In this document: in pieces, positions 35,600 to 46,208 of the stretch
How the letters are laid out: each line of letters opens with the position of its first letter
Position numbering within the stretch: the first letter of the stretch is position 1
Made by a program: the position numbers and the translations under genes
Assembly (NCBI GenBank): GCA_015680685.1
Contig: MNCI01005823.1
Coordinates: 130,623-194,622, forward strand
Length of the DNA: 64,000 bases
Origin: Gnetum montanum
Lineage: Eukaryota > Streptophyta > Gnetopsida > Gnetales > Gnetaceae
Direction of reading: 5' to 3'
Notes under the pieces: model-generated
The model's input: the letters and a program-made list of their open reading frames with translations, nothing else
Databases searched by the model: none
Told to the model about the DNA's origin: nothing

Positions 35600-36250
35600 A
35601 TACATCCCATTTCAACCTTGATAAATGATCAACTACAACATTTTCTATCCCTTTTTTTATCAATCATTGTTATGTTAAACTCTTGGAGAATCACAAGCCA
35701 TCTTATCACTCTAGGACTAACCATTGGCTTGTTCATTACAAATTAGATGGCACTATGATTGGTGTGGACATATATCTAGTAATTGAGCACATAATGTCTA
35801 AATTTTTCAAGCACATACACCATGGCCATTAGCTACTTTTTAGTGGTGGTGTAATTTGGTTGTGCTTTAGTGATGCTCCTGTTGGCACAATGTATGTAGT
35901 ATGGTCTCTTGTGATTGTCTTCTTTAGAAATCTCAACTGACAAATCTCTCACATGTAGCTTAGCATCAATTTTGCTAAGCCATGCCCTCTCCATGATTAT
36001 TGGGAATTGCTTATTAGCATCTTTTACATCAATTAGTAGAAAGTTAGCTAGATAGGACCATCCATTGATAGTGGTCACTACATCATCTATCTAATCCAAA
36101 GGAGTGGTAAGAGACTAATATGTAAGATCCAACATAATATTGCATTCTTCCAATGGTGGTAGGCTCCACGCTTGATATGTTTTGTAGGAAATCAAATTCA
36201 TCCTAGAACTAGAGTCTAACAAAGCTTTGCATGATAAATTTCTAGCTACT
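35600..36250 (-). pseudogene. Protease joined directly to RNase H, RT absent (Athila-like element)
   Basis: Protease: CKALLDSSSRMNLIS (about 36220-36180) and ANFLLIDVKDANKQFPIIM with ERAWLSKIDAKL (about 36050-35960). Within the same open frame (36078-35833) the text passes to RPYYIHCANRSITKAQPNYT, then LMAMVYVLEKFRHYVL and VIRWLVILQEFNI, which is the RNase H domain. The whole fingers-palm-thumb of RT, with its YVDD box, should lie between these and is gone without breaking the frame. The element must be non-autonomous. Confidence 0.75.
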
Positions 36251-36699
36251 CGTAGATGAATCACAGGAACTCCTAGATCAATTCTCTTCTTTGGGAGTGG
36301 TCCTACCTTGATCTAGTTAGTGAAAATTTCAATGAGCATGACAACTTGTATGTTTGGGCTTGATGATGATGGAAGCTTGTCAATAGTGAAAAGATTTGTT
36401 TTATGAGAAGTTCATATTGATGAAGCTCCAGTTCTACTAGCCTTCTCTAGACTTTTCCTAAAGAAATAACATTTCTTTGTTTGGACCTTAGTATGGCTAG
36501 TGAGATCCTCCACTTGTATATTTACTACCCTTGCAGCTCTCTTTTTCTGTAGTTGTGAGGTGGTGGAACTAATGGCAAAGGATTTGGATTAATATATGAA
36601 AAATCAGCTACTTGTGAATGCATGTATGAGTTTGAATTGGCACCTGGTGACATCGGTCAATAGTATTCTAGTCGATAACACTGTGAAGTTTGAATAGTA

Positions 36700-38450
36700 G
36701 CATTTTCTGGTGGGACGGGTTGTTGGACATAATAGTTAAAAGGATTAGGTTGTCAATATGGATACTATTGGAGAGGTGGTGGCATAGCCCATGATTGAGG
36801 CTATTTCCACTACTGATAATATTGCTCTTGTAGTTGTGGCAAAGCTTCACTAGGATAATACATTAGTTGAAATTTCTATCAGTAGTTACCTTGAGGATAA
36901 GATAATTGTATGGGCATTTGTTTTAGAACAAATTTGTGGTTAAGTGCATATGCTCCCATTTCTTGTAGATGTGTCATAACTAGACAACATTCCTTAGGAT
37001 GTTCGTACTAGTACATAATGCAACTTTCATCATCTATAGAGCTAGTATTTGAGACCATAGCTACCAAAGAAACTTTGCCTTTGCATCCAAATTCCTTCTT
37101 CTTTCTTTTTTCTTTACCTCTTATGAAGGCTTGCTCTACTCTTTCCTTCACAATCTTTAACACTATGGTACACCTTTCATCAACTGAATCCCACATTTTT
37201 ACTACTTATGCAACTACATCAACAATAGATTTTTCAATCGGTAGCATCTCTTTTCAGATTACCTAGTTCAAGGTTTCTTCCTCTTGGGTATCACACACTT
37301 GTGCATCTCTCTTTCTTATTAATGGATCCTTGTTGTACTCTTTAGCTAATTCTCTTTTTTGACTTCTCCTTCCTCTTTTATCACTTGATTGATCAAAGTT
37401 TGAATATGATGGATGGTCAGTTTTGATAATCTTCCCTAGGCATAAACCCCAAGGGCCTCTCTGGTTTTAGTTCTTAGCCCATCTATGATGTGCCTAAGTT
37501 GTTCCTTTGATAAAAATCCATGGCTTGGGCATCTATGTAATAATGAATAATATTTGTCCATTGTCGCATCAAGGGTTTTATGAATTCCTTGTTTCCAGCC
37601 CTAGATTTATTTTTTTAAATTTGATACTCGTGTATAGGTATGATATTTTTCATTAAAGATTTCAACCATGGTACTCCAATGTCTAATAAGTTCAAGTTCC
37701 AATGACCTATACTAGCTTTTTGCTTCCTTCACAAGTGTTCTAGGAAACAATTTCAATTTTTTCCAATCACTCTCTATGTTTGAAGGGCACAGACATCATG
37801 GAATGCTTGAAGGTGATGTTGTGTATCAACATTGTAACTACCTTTAAATTGGAGCATATTGTTCATATCTAGCCATTTAATCCGGCTATCTCTCACATGC
37901 CTCGTCAGTATGTAGATAGCTTCTTGAATATTAATCATGCTTCAAGTTGCCATGAGGGGTTCATCATCATGATTGGGTTAGTGTGCTCTATTGTAGTGGT
38001 GACCCCTTGTATGCTCATGTCTATCATGATCCTCTCTTCTATCTCTTCTTCTCCTTCTTTCATGCTCTTCATCCTCCGAATCAAAGTTCCTTGAATATCT
38101 ATCATGATGATCATGGGTTCTCCTTTCATTCCTATCAGATTCTCAATACTTGTGCCTTCTCTTGTCAGAGTCCTCCAACAACTATGATGAGGATGATGAG
38201 GTAGTAGGAGAATGGTGCCCGTTGGTTTTCCTTTCATAACTCTTGTATGTTTCTCTAGATTCGGTAGAAACCCTTGGCCTAGAGTCTTGATTATATCTTG
38301 AGTCAATAGCCTTCATGTTGTGTGTCTCTACTAGAGTAGAATGCAGTTGGGCTTTGATAGGTTCCTCTAGTTTGATGATAGGTGTTTTTGATAGCTCCTC
38401 ATGGTTTTGGTGGAATTTTTTTAAAAATGAATTGATTAGCATCAAGTTCT
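36700..38450 (-). pseudogene. gag pseudogene of the Athila-like element
   Basis: A gag core is visible as IKWLDMNNMLQFKGSY then HHLQAFHDVCALQT (about 37890-37775), the usual folding-and-dimerisation region of plant gypsy gag. Upstream, 38445-37935 holds charged, Ser/Arg-rich segments (SRYNQDSRPRVSTESRETY) typical of a gag N-terminus. Many stops and shifts. The N-terminal boundary is uncertain. Confidence 0.55.
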
Positions 38451-38978
38451 TCTATGATAACAAAAGTGTTAGTTTACTTCCCATTATTATGTATATGTTT
38501 GATCTTCATGGTAGCATCTCTTCTCATCTACTCCTTTGTGGATTCATAGGGTTTGGTCATGTGTTGAGTTACATGATACCCTTCTTAAATATGGTCCAAA
38601 TGCATTTCCTTTAGAGCAGTTTGTAGCATGTTTAGTGTTGCACGTTCTAAAGGCAAGACTATGTTGCCTTGTATGTCTCTCCACCTCATTTGCTTGTCCT
38701 GATGGAAGATAAAAGTAAAGTTTGGATGGTATGGATCAATGTGAGAATAAGTGATTCATGTCTACATTGGCATCCTCCATTCGTTTTCATCAATAATTCT
38801 ATCATTGCATCTTCTTATCTCCTTGGAAAGTGATGATGATCATTATGTGAAGCCATATTATAGTGTTTAGACTATTTGTTTTAAAAGTATGCTTTACTTA
38901 TATTTATTAGGTTTGACTTTTAAGTTTTAGATACAACAAACTTTGAAAAATCAATTACTTAGCATAACATTGACTTGT

Positions 38979-38996
38979 CCCCATCAATGATGCCAA
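38979..38996 (-). other. Primer binding site (tRNA-Asp type) of the Athila-like element
   Basis: The minus strand reads TGGCATCATTGATGGGGA immediately inside the 5' LTR. Known Athila/Tat primer sites are TGGCGCCGTTGCCGGGGA. The differences are mostly transitions, as expected from decay. Confidence 0.75.
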
Positions 38997-39870
38997 TGAT
39001 GAGTGGTGAAGTATCCAACACCCAGCCATACAAGATATGACTGTTCACACATGATCTTGGTTAAATTTTGTAGACAAGGCAGTGTGATTATGCAAGTAAT
39101 TGGTTAGAGTTCGTGATCATTGTCTTCCCACGTGAGCTAGTAAATTCAATGTGTATAGTTTAACTCATGATGAGGTATAAGATAGATGATGTTGTATTGA
39201 CCATAATTCCCCTAGTATACATGAAGTAAGAGTAAATATTTCTAATTCTAAGTGATAGTAAACAAATCTAATCTAGCCTATGCAGTGAACAGCCTAGTCC
39301 TAACCTTTTGTTCACATCTTGGATGTCATGTAACTACTATTGGGATTACCAAGTACCACACTACTAAGTATACCAAGTCATAGTACTACTGGGTTACCAA
39401 GCAGCCACACTTAAGTGCTTGAGATTAGTCGTACTCATTCCGCTTAACAACATTAATGGTAAAGTGCATAGAAAGTAAATTAGTAACTATATAAATAGTA
39501 AACATTAAACCAAATGAAAGCAAAAATGAAACTAAGTGTTGCTACAATTATGGAAAGTAATCTCAATCTTTATTTTTGGTCATGCAGTGTCCAAGTACAT
39601 CACACTTGAATAAAGACTCTATTCAATCACTTAACATCACATTGTAGGCACACATTATTAAGTACTGAAAACTAAAATTATAAAAACAAACTGAAAGAGT
39701 TCTGCTACTATGTTATCAAATCTATTGTGGATCTGTGCGTTTAAGTGTTGCTTTTATAAGCTAGCACACACCTATGATATCATTTATATGATAATGTATC
39801 ATGAGATACAATATCGAATTTACAACATCGTAGATACGATATCATTATGGTGAAATTTTTGACTTTATCA
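38997..39870 (-). repeat. 5' LTR of the Athila-like element
   Basis: 874 bases, TG...CA, paired with 28271-29162. A TATA-like CTTATAAAAG lies on the minus strand at 39751-39760. The U3 side (39775-39850) carries TGATATCAT, ACAATATCG and TACGATATC motifs in inverted arrangements. Confidence 0.85.
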
Positions 39871-40025
39871 AAACCCATAACTTGAAGCTTTCAAATCAAG
39901 TCAACTTCACCCTAAGATATATAGTACAATTAGAACATTATAGTTCAATCTTGCCGACTAGAATAAAATCGGTGACATGAAGGTTTCAAATCAAGAGTCT
40001 TAACACTAGGCTAACAGCTCATTGT
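39871..40025 (-). repeat. SINE-like repeat family S1, reverse copy interrupted by the Athila-like element
   Basis: AAACCCATAACTTGAAGCTT, then TTTCAAATCAAGAGTCTTAA and CACTAGGCTAACAGCTCATT, is the reverse of the tRNA-like head of the family. The target duplication of the Athila-like element falls inside the B-box-like part, so the retrotransposon probably inserted into this repeat. Confidence 0.55.
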
Positions 40026-40475
40026 CAATTTTTTTTGAATAATTACAATCATATTATAAATATTTAGATTAATTTTATCTTCTTTATATTTTTATTGATG
40101 TATCATTTTTGTTCTAAGCCCATCCTTTATTTTAAAGATTCCTCAATTCTAAGGAGTAAGGAATTCTTTGTAACTATTTGGTGATTGAGAGACTTGTAGC
40201 AAAATGTTGGATGATGCTATAAGTTTAGATTAATATAATAATAAAGTCTAGATTATTAGCCTAATCCTTTTCTTTAGATTGGTTGTAAGGAGAAAACTCT
40301 TAAAACTATTGAGATTTTTCTTTAGATTCTTTCTTTTATGTTGATGATCTAATGTACTCTAGTTTTTTAAAATCTTTATTTATTAGTTTTTGGGGTCTTG
40401 ACACACCATTCAAAATAATAATAATATTTTTTTCACTTTGTAATAACATTTGATGCATAAATGTTAGAAGAATAT

Positions 40476-41340
40476 AATGAGCAGTGAGCATGCCCAATAC
40501 CCACCCATCCAATCTATAAGCATCATATTGGACCATATTATAAGTTGTGGATGGCATTAACATTGTACCTATATAGTTAAATATGAGATTTGAAGTTACT
40601 ATTTTTCAAACTATACACGTAGTGGTCCTTAATGCATATGGTTAGGTGTTGCTCATATGCATGATTATGATATTACTATGAATATTAATAAAACTAAACA
40701 ATAATAAAGAAATTAATTAATTAATCTAATTAACAATAAATACAAAGTCTAAACTAGCCTAAGGTGATAAGTGTTCAATCTCCAATTTATCATCTATGTC
40801 CTAAATTAGTATATCTATCATTGGAATTACCATGCAATATGCTATTAGGCATATCAAGCAATACCATTGTTGGGATTATCAAATGAGTAAATGTTACACT
40901 TAAAATTGGGTCATGCATCTAAGAATTATATTAAGATGTGATGGAATCATAAACATTAAGTTAAGTTACATTGAAAAGCAAAATGCAAAGGAAAGTAGAT
41001 CTATGCTAAAAGAGAGTGTTGCAATATAAGGGAATTAATTTCAATCTTTATTATTAGTCATGGAACATATCCATATATATTCCACTCAGATAAAAACATC
41101 ATACAATTAACTCAAAACCATGTTGTAGGTACTCCTTAACTATTATAGAAATTTAGAAATCAAAATGTAAGAATTTGACTATCTATTGAATAAATGGTAC
41201 CATAAATATAGGAGGTGAACTACATTTATAAGTATTTGTTGCAACTACAACTTCATATATACAACTTTACATCAAAGGCTACAATGTCACGTCTATGACA
41301 TTGTGGGCATTCATAACTATAATTTTATTGTTCACATTCT
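40476..41340 (-). repeat. Old solo LTR related to the Athila-like element
   Basis: In order it shares with 38997-39870: TGAGCAGTGAGCATGC and CCAATACCCACCC at the start, a TTGGGATTATCAA block, a TCAATCTTTATTATTAGTCA block, and a GTTGTAGGTACTC block. It then has inverted motifs around ATGTCACGTCTATGACATTG. The divergence is high. There is no internal region on either side, so a solo LTR left by recombination is the simplest reading. The right edge is uncertain. Confidence 0.65.
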
Positions 41341-41344
41341 AAAG

Positions 41345-41505
41345 GAGGTACATTGTTGGAACCCAAAACTTTTTTAAAAAACAATATTTATTCTTAGAAC
41401 ATATAGTTAAATTAGAAAATTAGTATTGCTCACTAGAATTGAATCCATAACTTGGAATTTCCAAATTAAATGTCTTACCACTAGCCTAACATCTCATTGG
41501 TTTCA
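41345..41505 (-). repeat. SINE-like repeat family S1, near-complete reverse copy
   Basis: Reversed, it reads CCAATGAGATGTTAGGCTAG, TGGTAAGACATTTAATTTGG, a B-box-like TGGATTCAATTC, then a body with AATAAATATTG and a 3' end GGGTTCCAACAATG. The length is about 160 bases. It aligns end to end with 61182-61340. Confidence 0.7.
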
Positions 41506-41514
41506 TCACATTCT

Positions 41515-43000
41515 CAAAGAATCAACCATGCACTATTATTTGGAACATTAGTGTTGCTAAAATTGAAACTTTAGTTCTCTAGATATTCCTAGGTTAGATA
41601 GTCTACACAATGCTTTAATATAGCTTTGTAGAACACAAATAATAATATTAGAATGCTTAAAACGTAATTTAAATTTGCTATATTTTCCTTTATTTATTTT
41701 GTTTGTTGGGGGAGGTGTGGTGTGCGGGTGTGTTAGACCCCCAAACAAATAAATAATAATATTAAAAGAATTCAAAATACATTAGATTATCAAAGAAAGA
41801 GTCTAAAGACAAAGCTCAATGGTTTTGGGGATGCTTTTTAGAGTCTTCATCTTTACAACCAATCCTGAAAGACCTCCCTTTTAGGGTAGGAAAAGAATTA
41901 AGCCTTACCCTTATTCAAAGCACCCTCATAGGTTTTCACCTCTTACTAAAGGATTTCTTGAAAACAGAAGGACAAAACTCTCTCTTAGAAAAAGAAAGAA
42001 AGAAGGAATACATCAATCAGAGATAAAGTCCAAAAATGTTTGAAGTCTAATTTTTCTAAAAGTCCCCTTATATATTTGGAAATTTTCATGTAATGTGGTT
42101 TATTTGTTCAAGGTAATATCATTATTTAACATTTCATACATTGACACATATTTGAATGAATTACCCTTTAATTTATTTTGTTTATAGGGAAGTAACATTT
42201 AGTAGGAGGTAAACATTTGAGAGAGCATTTCCAAAAGAGGGCAAGGTATAATCCTTTTCCTATTCCAAAGAGAAGGTTTATTAGGATTGGTTGTAAGATG
42301 AAAATCTCAAAAAGTATCCCAAAAATATTAAAACTTCCCTTTTGTATTTGAGAGCTTCACCACTATTTAGTGTTTCTCATTGCTATACTCTATTTTTTTT
42401 TTTTTTTTTGGAGTATTTGACAAATTTGCAACTTGTCTATCAATGAAGTACAACTTACTTGGTTAAAGTGTGAGATCTAGGTTAATACAAGTCATAGATA
42501 TAAATCCAAGAAAGTTATGGTGAGACATTATCACATACAAAGCAACAAGTCTAGCTTAATTAGTTACCAATAAATTGTTAACCTAGTGGTAAGATTTTTG
42601 ATCTAAAAACTCCAAGTCATGGGTTCCATTCTCATGGGTAATCTTGAGTTATAAAGTTCTATTTGATGAAAATAATTCACATCCCTAGACCCCTTCTAAA
42701 TCCAAGGGAGTTATGGTGAGACATTATCATATGCAAAGCAATAAACATACCAATTAATGTATGCACTCTTTAACAAGTTGACGGCCTATTTAATAGGGAC
42801 TGGGTGTTAAAACATCATGAAACCCATAACTTAGAATTTCCAAATCAAGTATTTTTAACTCCCACCTTATTTTTAAATGTTTGGGCTTGAACAGCCCCTT
42901 ATAATTTAAAATCAGACATGCGCAAAGGAATTAACTTTATCATCGTGGTTGATTTGAAAAATAAAAACAATTTCTTTCTAAGAACCATCACTGATAAGTT
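41515..43000. other. AT-rich spacer before the cullin-like pseudogene
   Basis: No gene. It contains a T tract (about 42391-42410), SINE-like pieces, and blocks that recur locally (for example TATGGTGAGACATTATCA at about 42518 and 42713). Confidence 0.5.
42565..42690 (+). repeat. SINE-like repeat family S1
   Basis: TTAACCTAGTGGTAAGA, a TTTTTGATCTAAAAA stem-like part, a B-box-like TGGGTTCCATTCTC and GAGTTATAAAGTTCTATTTG give the tRNA-like head and the start of the body. A reverse fragment lies at 42816-42860. Confidence 0.65.
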
Positions 43001-43113
43001 TATATAGAGCAGAAAAAACCACAACCATGATCATGCATCGTGAGATCCATCCGGCAAAGGCACGACGCAGAAACCATCGGAGTTGTTTCGTGAGAGAATC
43101 TGTTGCAGAAACC

Positions 43114-43615
43114 ATGGCAGCAGTCGTCAATTCACCGGAGGAGGAAGAATCCTTAACCCCCATTGAGGAACCTCTGGAAAAGTTCGTAGCAGATTTATAT
43201 GCAGGATGCCCTCAAAATCAGGTGCTCAAGGAAGTAATTCCGCTTTATGGCATAGTTTACAAATTAGGTACATCCATTCCGCATGGCAATCGTCCCATGC
43301 AGCTTTACCACAAATATGAATGGTTTCTCCAGAAACATATTCATGAAAGAGTGAAGCCATCATTTAAGGAAGGAGATGGTAAATCTATGTTGAGTGAAAA
43401 TTTTCCCAAATCATTGTTCATTGGCTTTATGGTATTTCTAGCTACCTTGATCGATGCTATGATATCCAGGAACATAAGATTCCAACCCTTCAACAAATCG
43501 GGTACGTTTGGTTCTGTAAAATTCTTGATGAATTTCTTGGTGAAGGGTCAAACAAACATTGATATCGTGCTAAAGTTGATAGAATTTGAGAGAGAACGAA
43601 ACCATAGTGTCTGAC
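43114..43615 (+). pseudogene. Cullin-like pseudogene, N-terminal part
   Basis: The open frame (from ATG 43114, or 43027 if the first ATG is used) gives about 166-195 residues. They follow the first cullin repeats: QLYHKYEWFLQKHI corresponds to the LYDKYKE-type helix, then VKPSFKEGDGKSMLSENFPK, FMVFLATLIDAMISRNI and the ending LKLIEFERERN, where cullins have a KEREGEQ-type helix. Cullins are the scaffolds of RING ubiquitin ligases, and this part would bind the substrate adaptor. The match stops at about 43610 and resumes at about 56970. Roughly 35-40 residues seem lost at the break. No intron is seen, unlike normal plant cullin genes. Confidence 0.65.
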
Positions 43616-43983
43616 AAACATTGTGCGTTCGTTGCGTGCCCCATCTGCTCACTGCTTATTGTTGTCCACCACACCGCGGCCGCCTGTCATTGTCGTCCCC
43701 TCCTTTGCCTGTCATCGTCTTCAGAGATGCTGCTTGTTGTCGTTGTTCACCTCCTACTCCTACTCCTACCCCTACTCCTACTCCTACTGTGCCGCGCTAT
43801 TCATCGCCGCTACGCTGCCCCACTCGCCTGCTGTGAACGTCCTTAGCGCCGAACTGTGCACACCCGTGGGCATCATGCAGGCATAGAACAGAGCGCCCGC
43901 CGTGACTCGTCCTTTCACTTGCACCACTGCACGCCTCTCTCTCGCATGCCGTTAAAATCTTCATCTATGACTATGGTAGGAAA
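43616..43983. other. C-rich insert flank left of copia element A
   Basis: This is not cullin and not copia. It includes a TCCTAC microsatellite (about 43747-43790). With 55849-56960 it probably formed one older insertion or intron-like piece in the cullin sequence before the copia element arrived. The short open frames here are low-complexity. Confidence 0.45.
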
Positions 43984-44605
43984 TGTAGTATGCGTTGCCG
44001 ACTCATGCATTTTATACAATGCATGAAGGTGGCCACTATATTAATGCATGAACGCTACCACTATACTCATTAATGTGTTTTATGTGTTACTTAATGCATG
44101 AAGGTCGCCACTATATTGGTTAACAGTTTTTTATGAGTTAGTTAATATATCAAGAATGCGTGGATGCAATGGCATTGGGTGTCTTGTGGTAACCGTGGCT
44201 TATAAATTTGTTCTTGATGGAAAAACAATGGCACCACAAATCACAGCAGGATTGCAGTTTTAGTCCCTTTCACAGATGTTTAGAGGTTGTTGGAAAGCGC
44301 TAGATTTGAAGAACAATCCGAACACTAGGTTTAATCCAAGGTTAGTTCCATTTGCTTCACAATTTTGCATTTTTGGTTATTTATACATGCGAATTTCTTA
44401 TGTCAGAGGTCAGTTTCATTTGCTTCGCGTAATTGTGCATTTTTGGTTATTTATACATGTGAATTTCTTGTGCCATTTGCTTTTGCATTGTGCATTTTAA
44501 GTTATTTATGCATATGATTTTCTTGTGCCATTTGCTTTCGCATTGTGCATTTTCAATTATCTATGCATGTAAATTTCTTGTGCAATCTACAAATTTTGTT
44601 TTACA
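43984..44605 (+). repeat. 5' LTR of copia element A
   Basis: 622 bases. It includes degenerate repeats of GCATGAAGGTGGCCACTATA with ATGCATT-type words (44000-44150) and repeated TTGTGCATTTTTGGTTATTT words (44360-44560). It ends in TTTTGTTTTACA and is directly followed by the primer site. Confidence 0.8.
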
Positions 44606-45314
44606 TTTGGTATCGAAGCTTCATTTCTGTCTCTATCTTGATGCCATTACTAGTTAGTAATTGGAAAGCCCATTTATGATTGTGAAGAGCATCCCTGTAA
44701 AATTACTAACCTTTGCAATATTGTTTTGTCAGGGTTCCTTCTTTTGCAAGGTGTGACAGGTGCCCCATTTAGGTGATATTTTGGGGTTTTGAACTATGCA
44801 TAAAGTTGTTTTACTCAAAATATTAAAAATTTTGTAATGCATAGTTTTTCCTACATAAAATTGTAACTTGTGATATTTTTTTAAATTTTTTTTATACGAT
44901 TAGAGAGTAGCCATAGCATCTTTAATTGTGCAAAGTTGTTAAAAGTTTTGGATCACATATGGAAAATTAAATTTTGATTAATCATATGTAATGCAATAAA
45001 TTTTATGCTACAAGAATTTTTATTGTATTTAATGTGATTAATCAAGATGATATGTTAAATTATTTTTCTTAATTTGCCCATAGGGATTAAGAAAAAGAAT
45101 ATAATTTAACAGTTTCATCTTAAGGATATATGAATAAGTTTGAATTAAAATTTAGCCCACAGGCAATTTTATGTTATTTGATTTATATTTTTATATGATT
45201 TACATTGGTAAACATGTCTTATGGTATTTTAACCTTAAATTTAGTGACATAAGCATGTTTAATTATGTAGTTGTACAACTTGTAAACTACTCTGATTTCA
45301 AATGTGACTGATGA

Positions 45315-45483
45315 GAGTGGTTACTCTAGCAGTTTATTCTAATTATTAGAGCAGTTACTCTAGTGGTTTATTCTAATTATTAAAGTAGTTACTCTAGCGG
45401 TTTATTCTAATTATTAGAGCAGTTACTCTAACAGTTTATTCTAATTATTAGAGTGGTTACTCTAATTATTAGAGTAGTTGCTC
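45315..45483 (+). repeat. 34-bp tandem repeat upstream of a TATA box (family B copy 1)
   Basis: About five units of GAGCAGTTACTCTAGTGGTT plus TATTCTAATTATTA, the last shortened. Each unit has inverted TTACTCTA/TTAGAG parts. It ends 8 bases before the TATA box. Confidence 0.9.
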
Positions 45484-45490
45484 CCAAGCC

Positions 45491-45498
45491 TATAAATA
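45491..45498 (+). promoter_or_regulatory. LTR TATA box, family B copy 1
   Basis: TATAAATA in the context CCTATAAATAC, directly downstream of the 34-bp array and about 170 bases before AATAAAG. The other family B copy has the same layout (TATA 63507, AATAAAG 63682). Confidence 0.7.
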
Positions 45499-46208
45499 CA
45501 ATGCCTAGGCACACAATTGAGAAAGAAATCTTTTAGTAGTCAAGTAGCGAAACTCTTGTAGTTTGTTTGAAAGTTAGAGTATTTTCCAAGTGCCCGCAGT
45601 AGGAGGTCTAAGTGTGGATAAATCTTTATTCGAGCATTGTGTACTTGAGCACACCTTGTATATGACAATAAAGACGAGCTCTTTGATTCATCCTTGCAGT
45701 GCTTGAGATTTATTTTCTTATGCATTTATTTTATTTTATGCACTTTACATTTATGTTATTAGTGTAGCAATTCATTTTGATCAATTAAGAAAACCATTAA
45801 ATTACGCTCAGTACAATTACTTCGAGCATGTGTGTAACACTTGGTAACCTAGTAACAATTAGCGTTTGGTAATCATAGTAGTATTGTACTGGTTCAGAAT
45901 GTGTATGGCAAGTGAGAACAGATGCTGGTGTTAGGATTAGTTAGAACTTAGTTAATGAGTAGTTAAGATAAATTAGTCACTTAGTTATCTCTCTTTTCCC
46001 TTATTAGCATAGGACATAAAAACATAAAAGATATAAAAATCATATGCTTCAAGCTTACTTAACCATACAATCATGACATACAAGTATGTTTGGAAAAACA
46101 ATGATCAACCAACTCATCCTTATTCCACAAGGATGCATAAGCACTTAGTCCTTAGAATTTGACTAGATCGTGCATGAAACGCTTGTATTCGTATGGTTGA
46201 GCATAAGG

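Larger units (their letters stand above)
28271..39870 (-). mobile_element. Athila-like Ty3/gypsy retrotransposon, complete but lacking RT
   Basis: The LTRs at 28271-29162 and 38997-39870 both start TGATGAG and end TATCA. They are flanked by a perfect 5-base target duplication, AAACC (28266-28270 and 39871-39875). The minus-strand primer site next to the 5' LTR reads TGGCATCATTGATGGGGA, a decayed form of the tRNA-Asp site used by Athila and relatives. Order on the minus strand: gag (about 38450-37400), protease (36240-35900), RNase H (35890-35600), integrase (35370-34280), then a long extra frame (32088-29706). RT is missing between protease and RNase H. Numerous LTR differences and internal stops indicate an old insertion. 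Confidence 0.85.
45240..46110 (+). repeat. LTR-like family B copy 1 inside the copia leader
   Basis: From the TATA region onward it matches 63507-64000 almost block for block: TGCCCGCAGTAG, CTTTATTCGAGCATTGTGTA, a poly(A) signal AATAAAG (45667-45673), GTAACACTTGGTAACCTAGT and GTGTATGGCAAGTGAGAA. The stretch TTGGTAACC after GTAACAC may be a primer site, so the LTR would end near 45852 and the rest be internal leader. Its start upstream (44760-45240) is not defined. Whether the gag that follows belongs to A or B cannot be decided here. Confidence 0.65.

Noticed and set aside
42565-42640. Possible functional tRNA gene
   Set aside because: The A- and B-box-like parts are there, but the acceptor and D stems do not pair well and the same sequence recurs with a common non-tRNA body, so it is a SINE-like repeat.
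43586-43886. Three overlapping open frames rich in Leu, Thr-Pro or Cys
   Set aside because: They come from a C-rich stretch and a TCCTAC microsatellite read in three phases. No domain was recognised.
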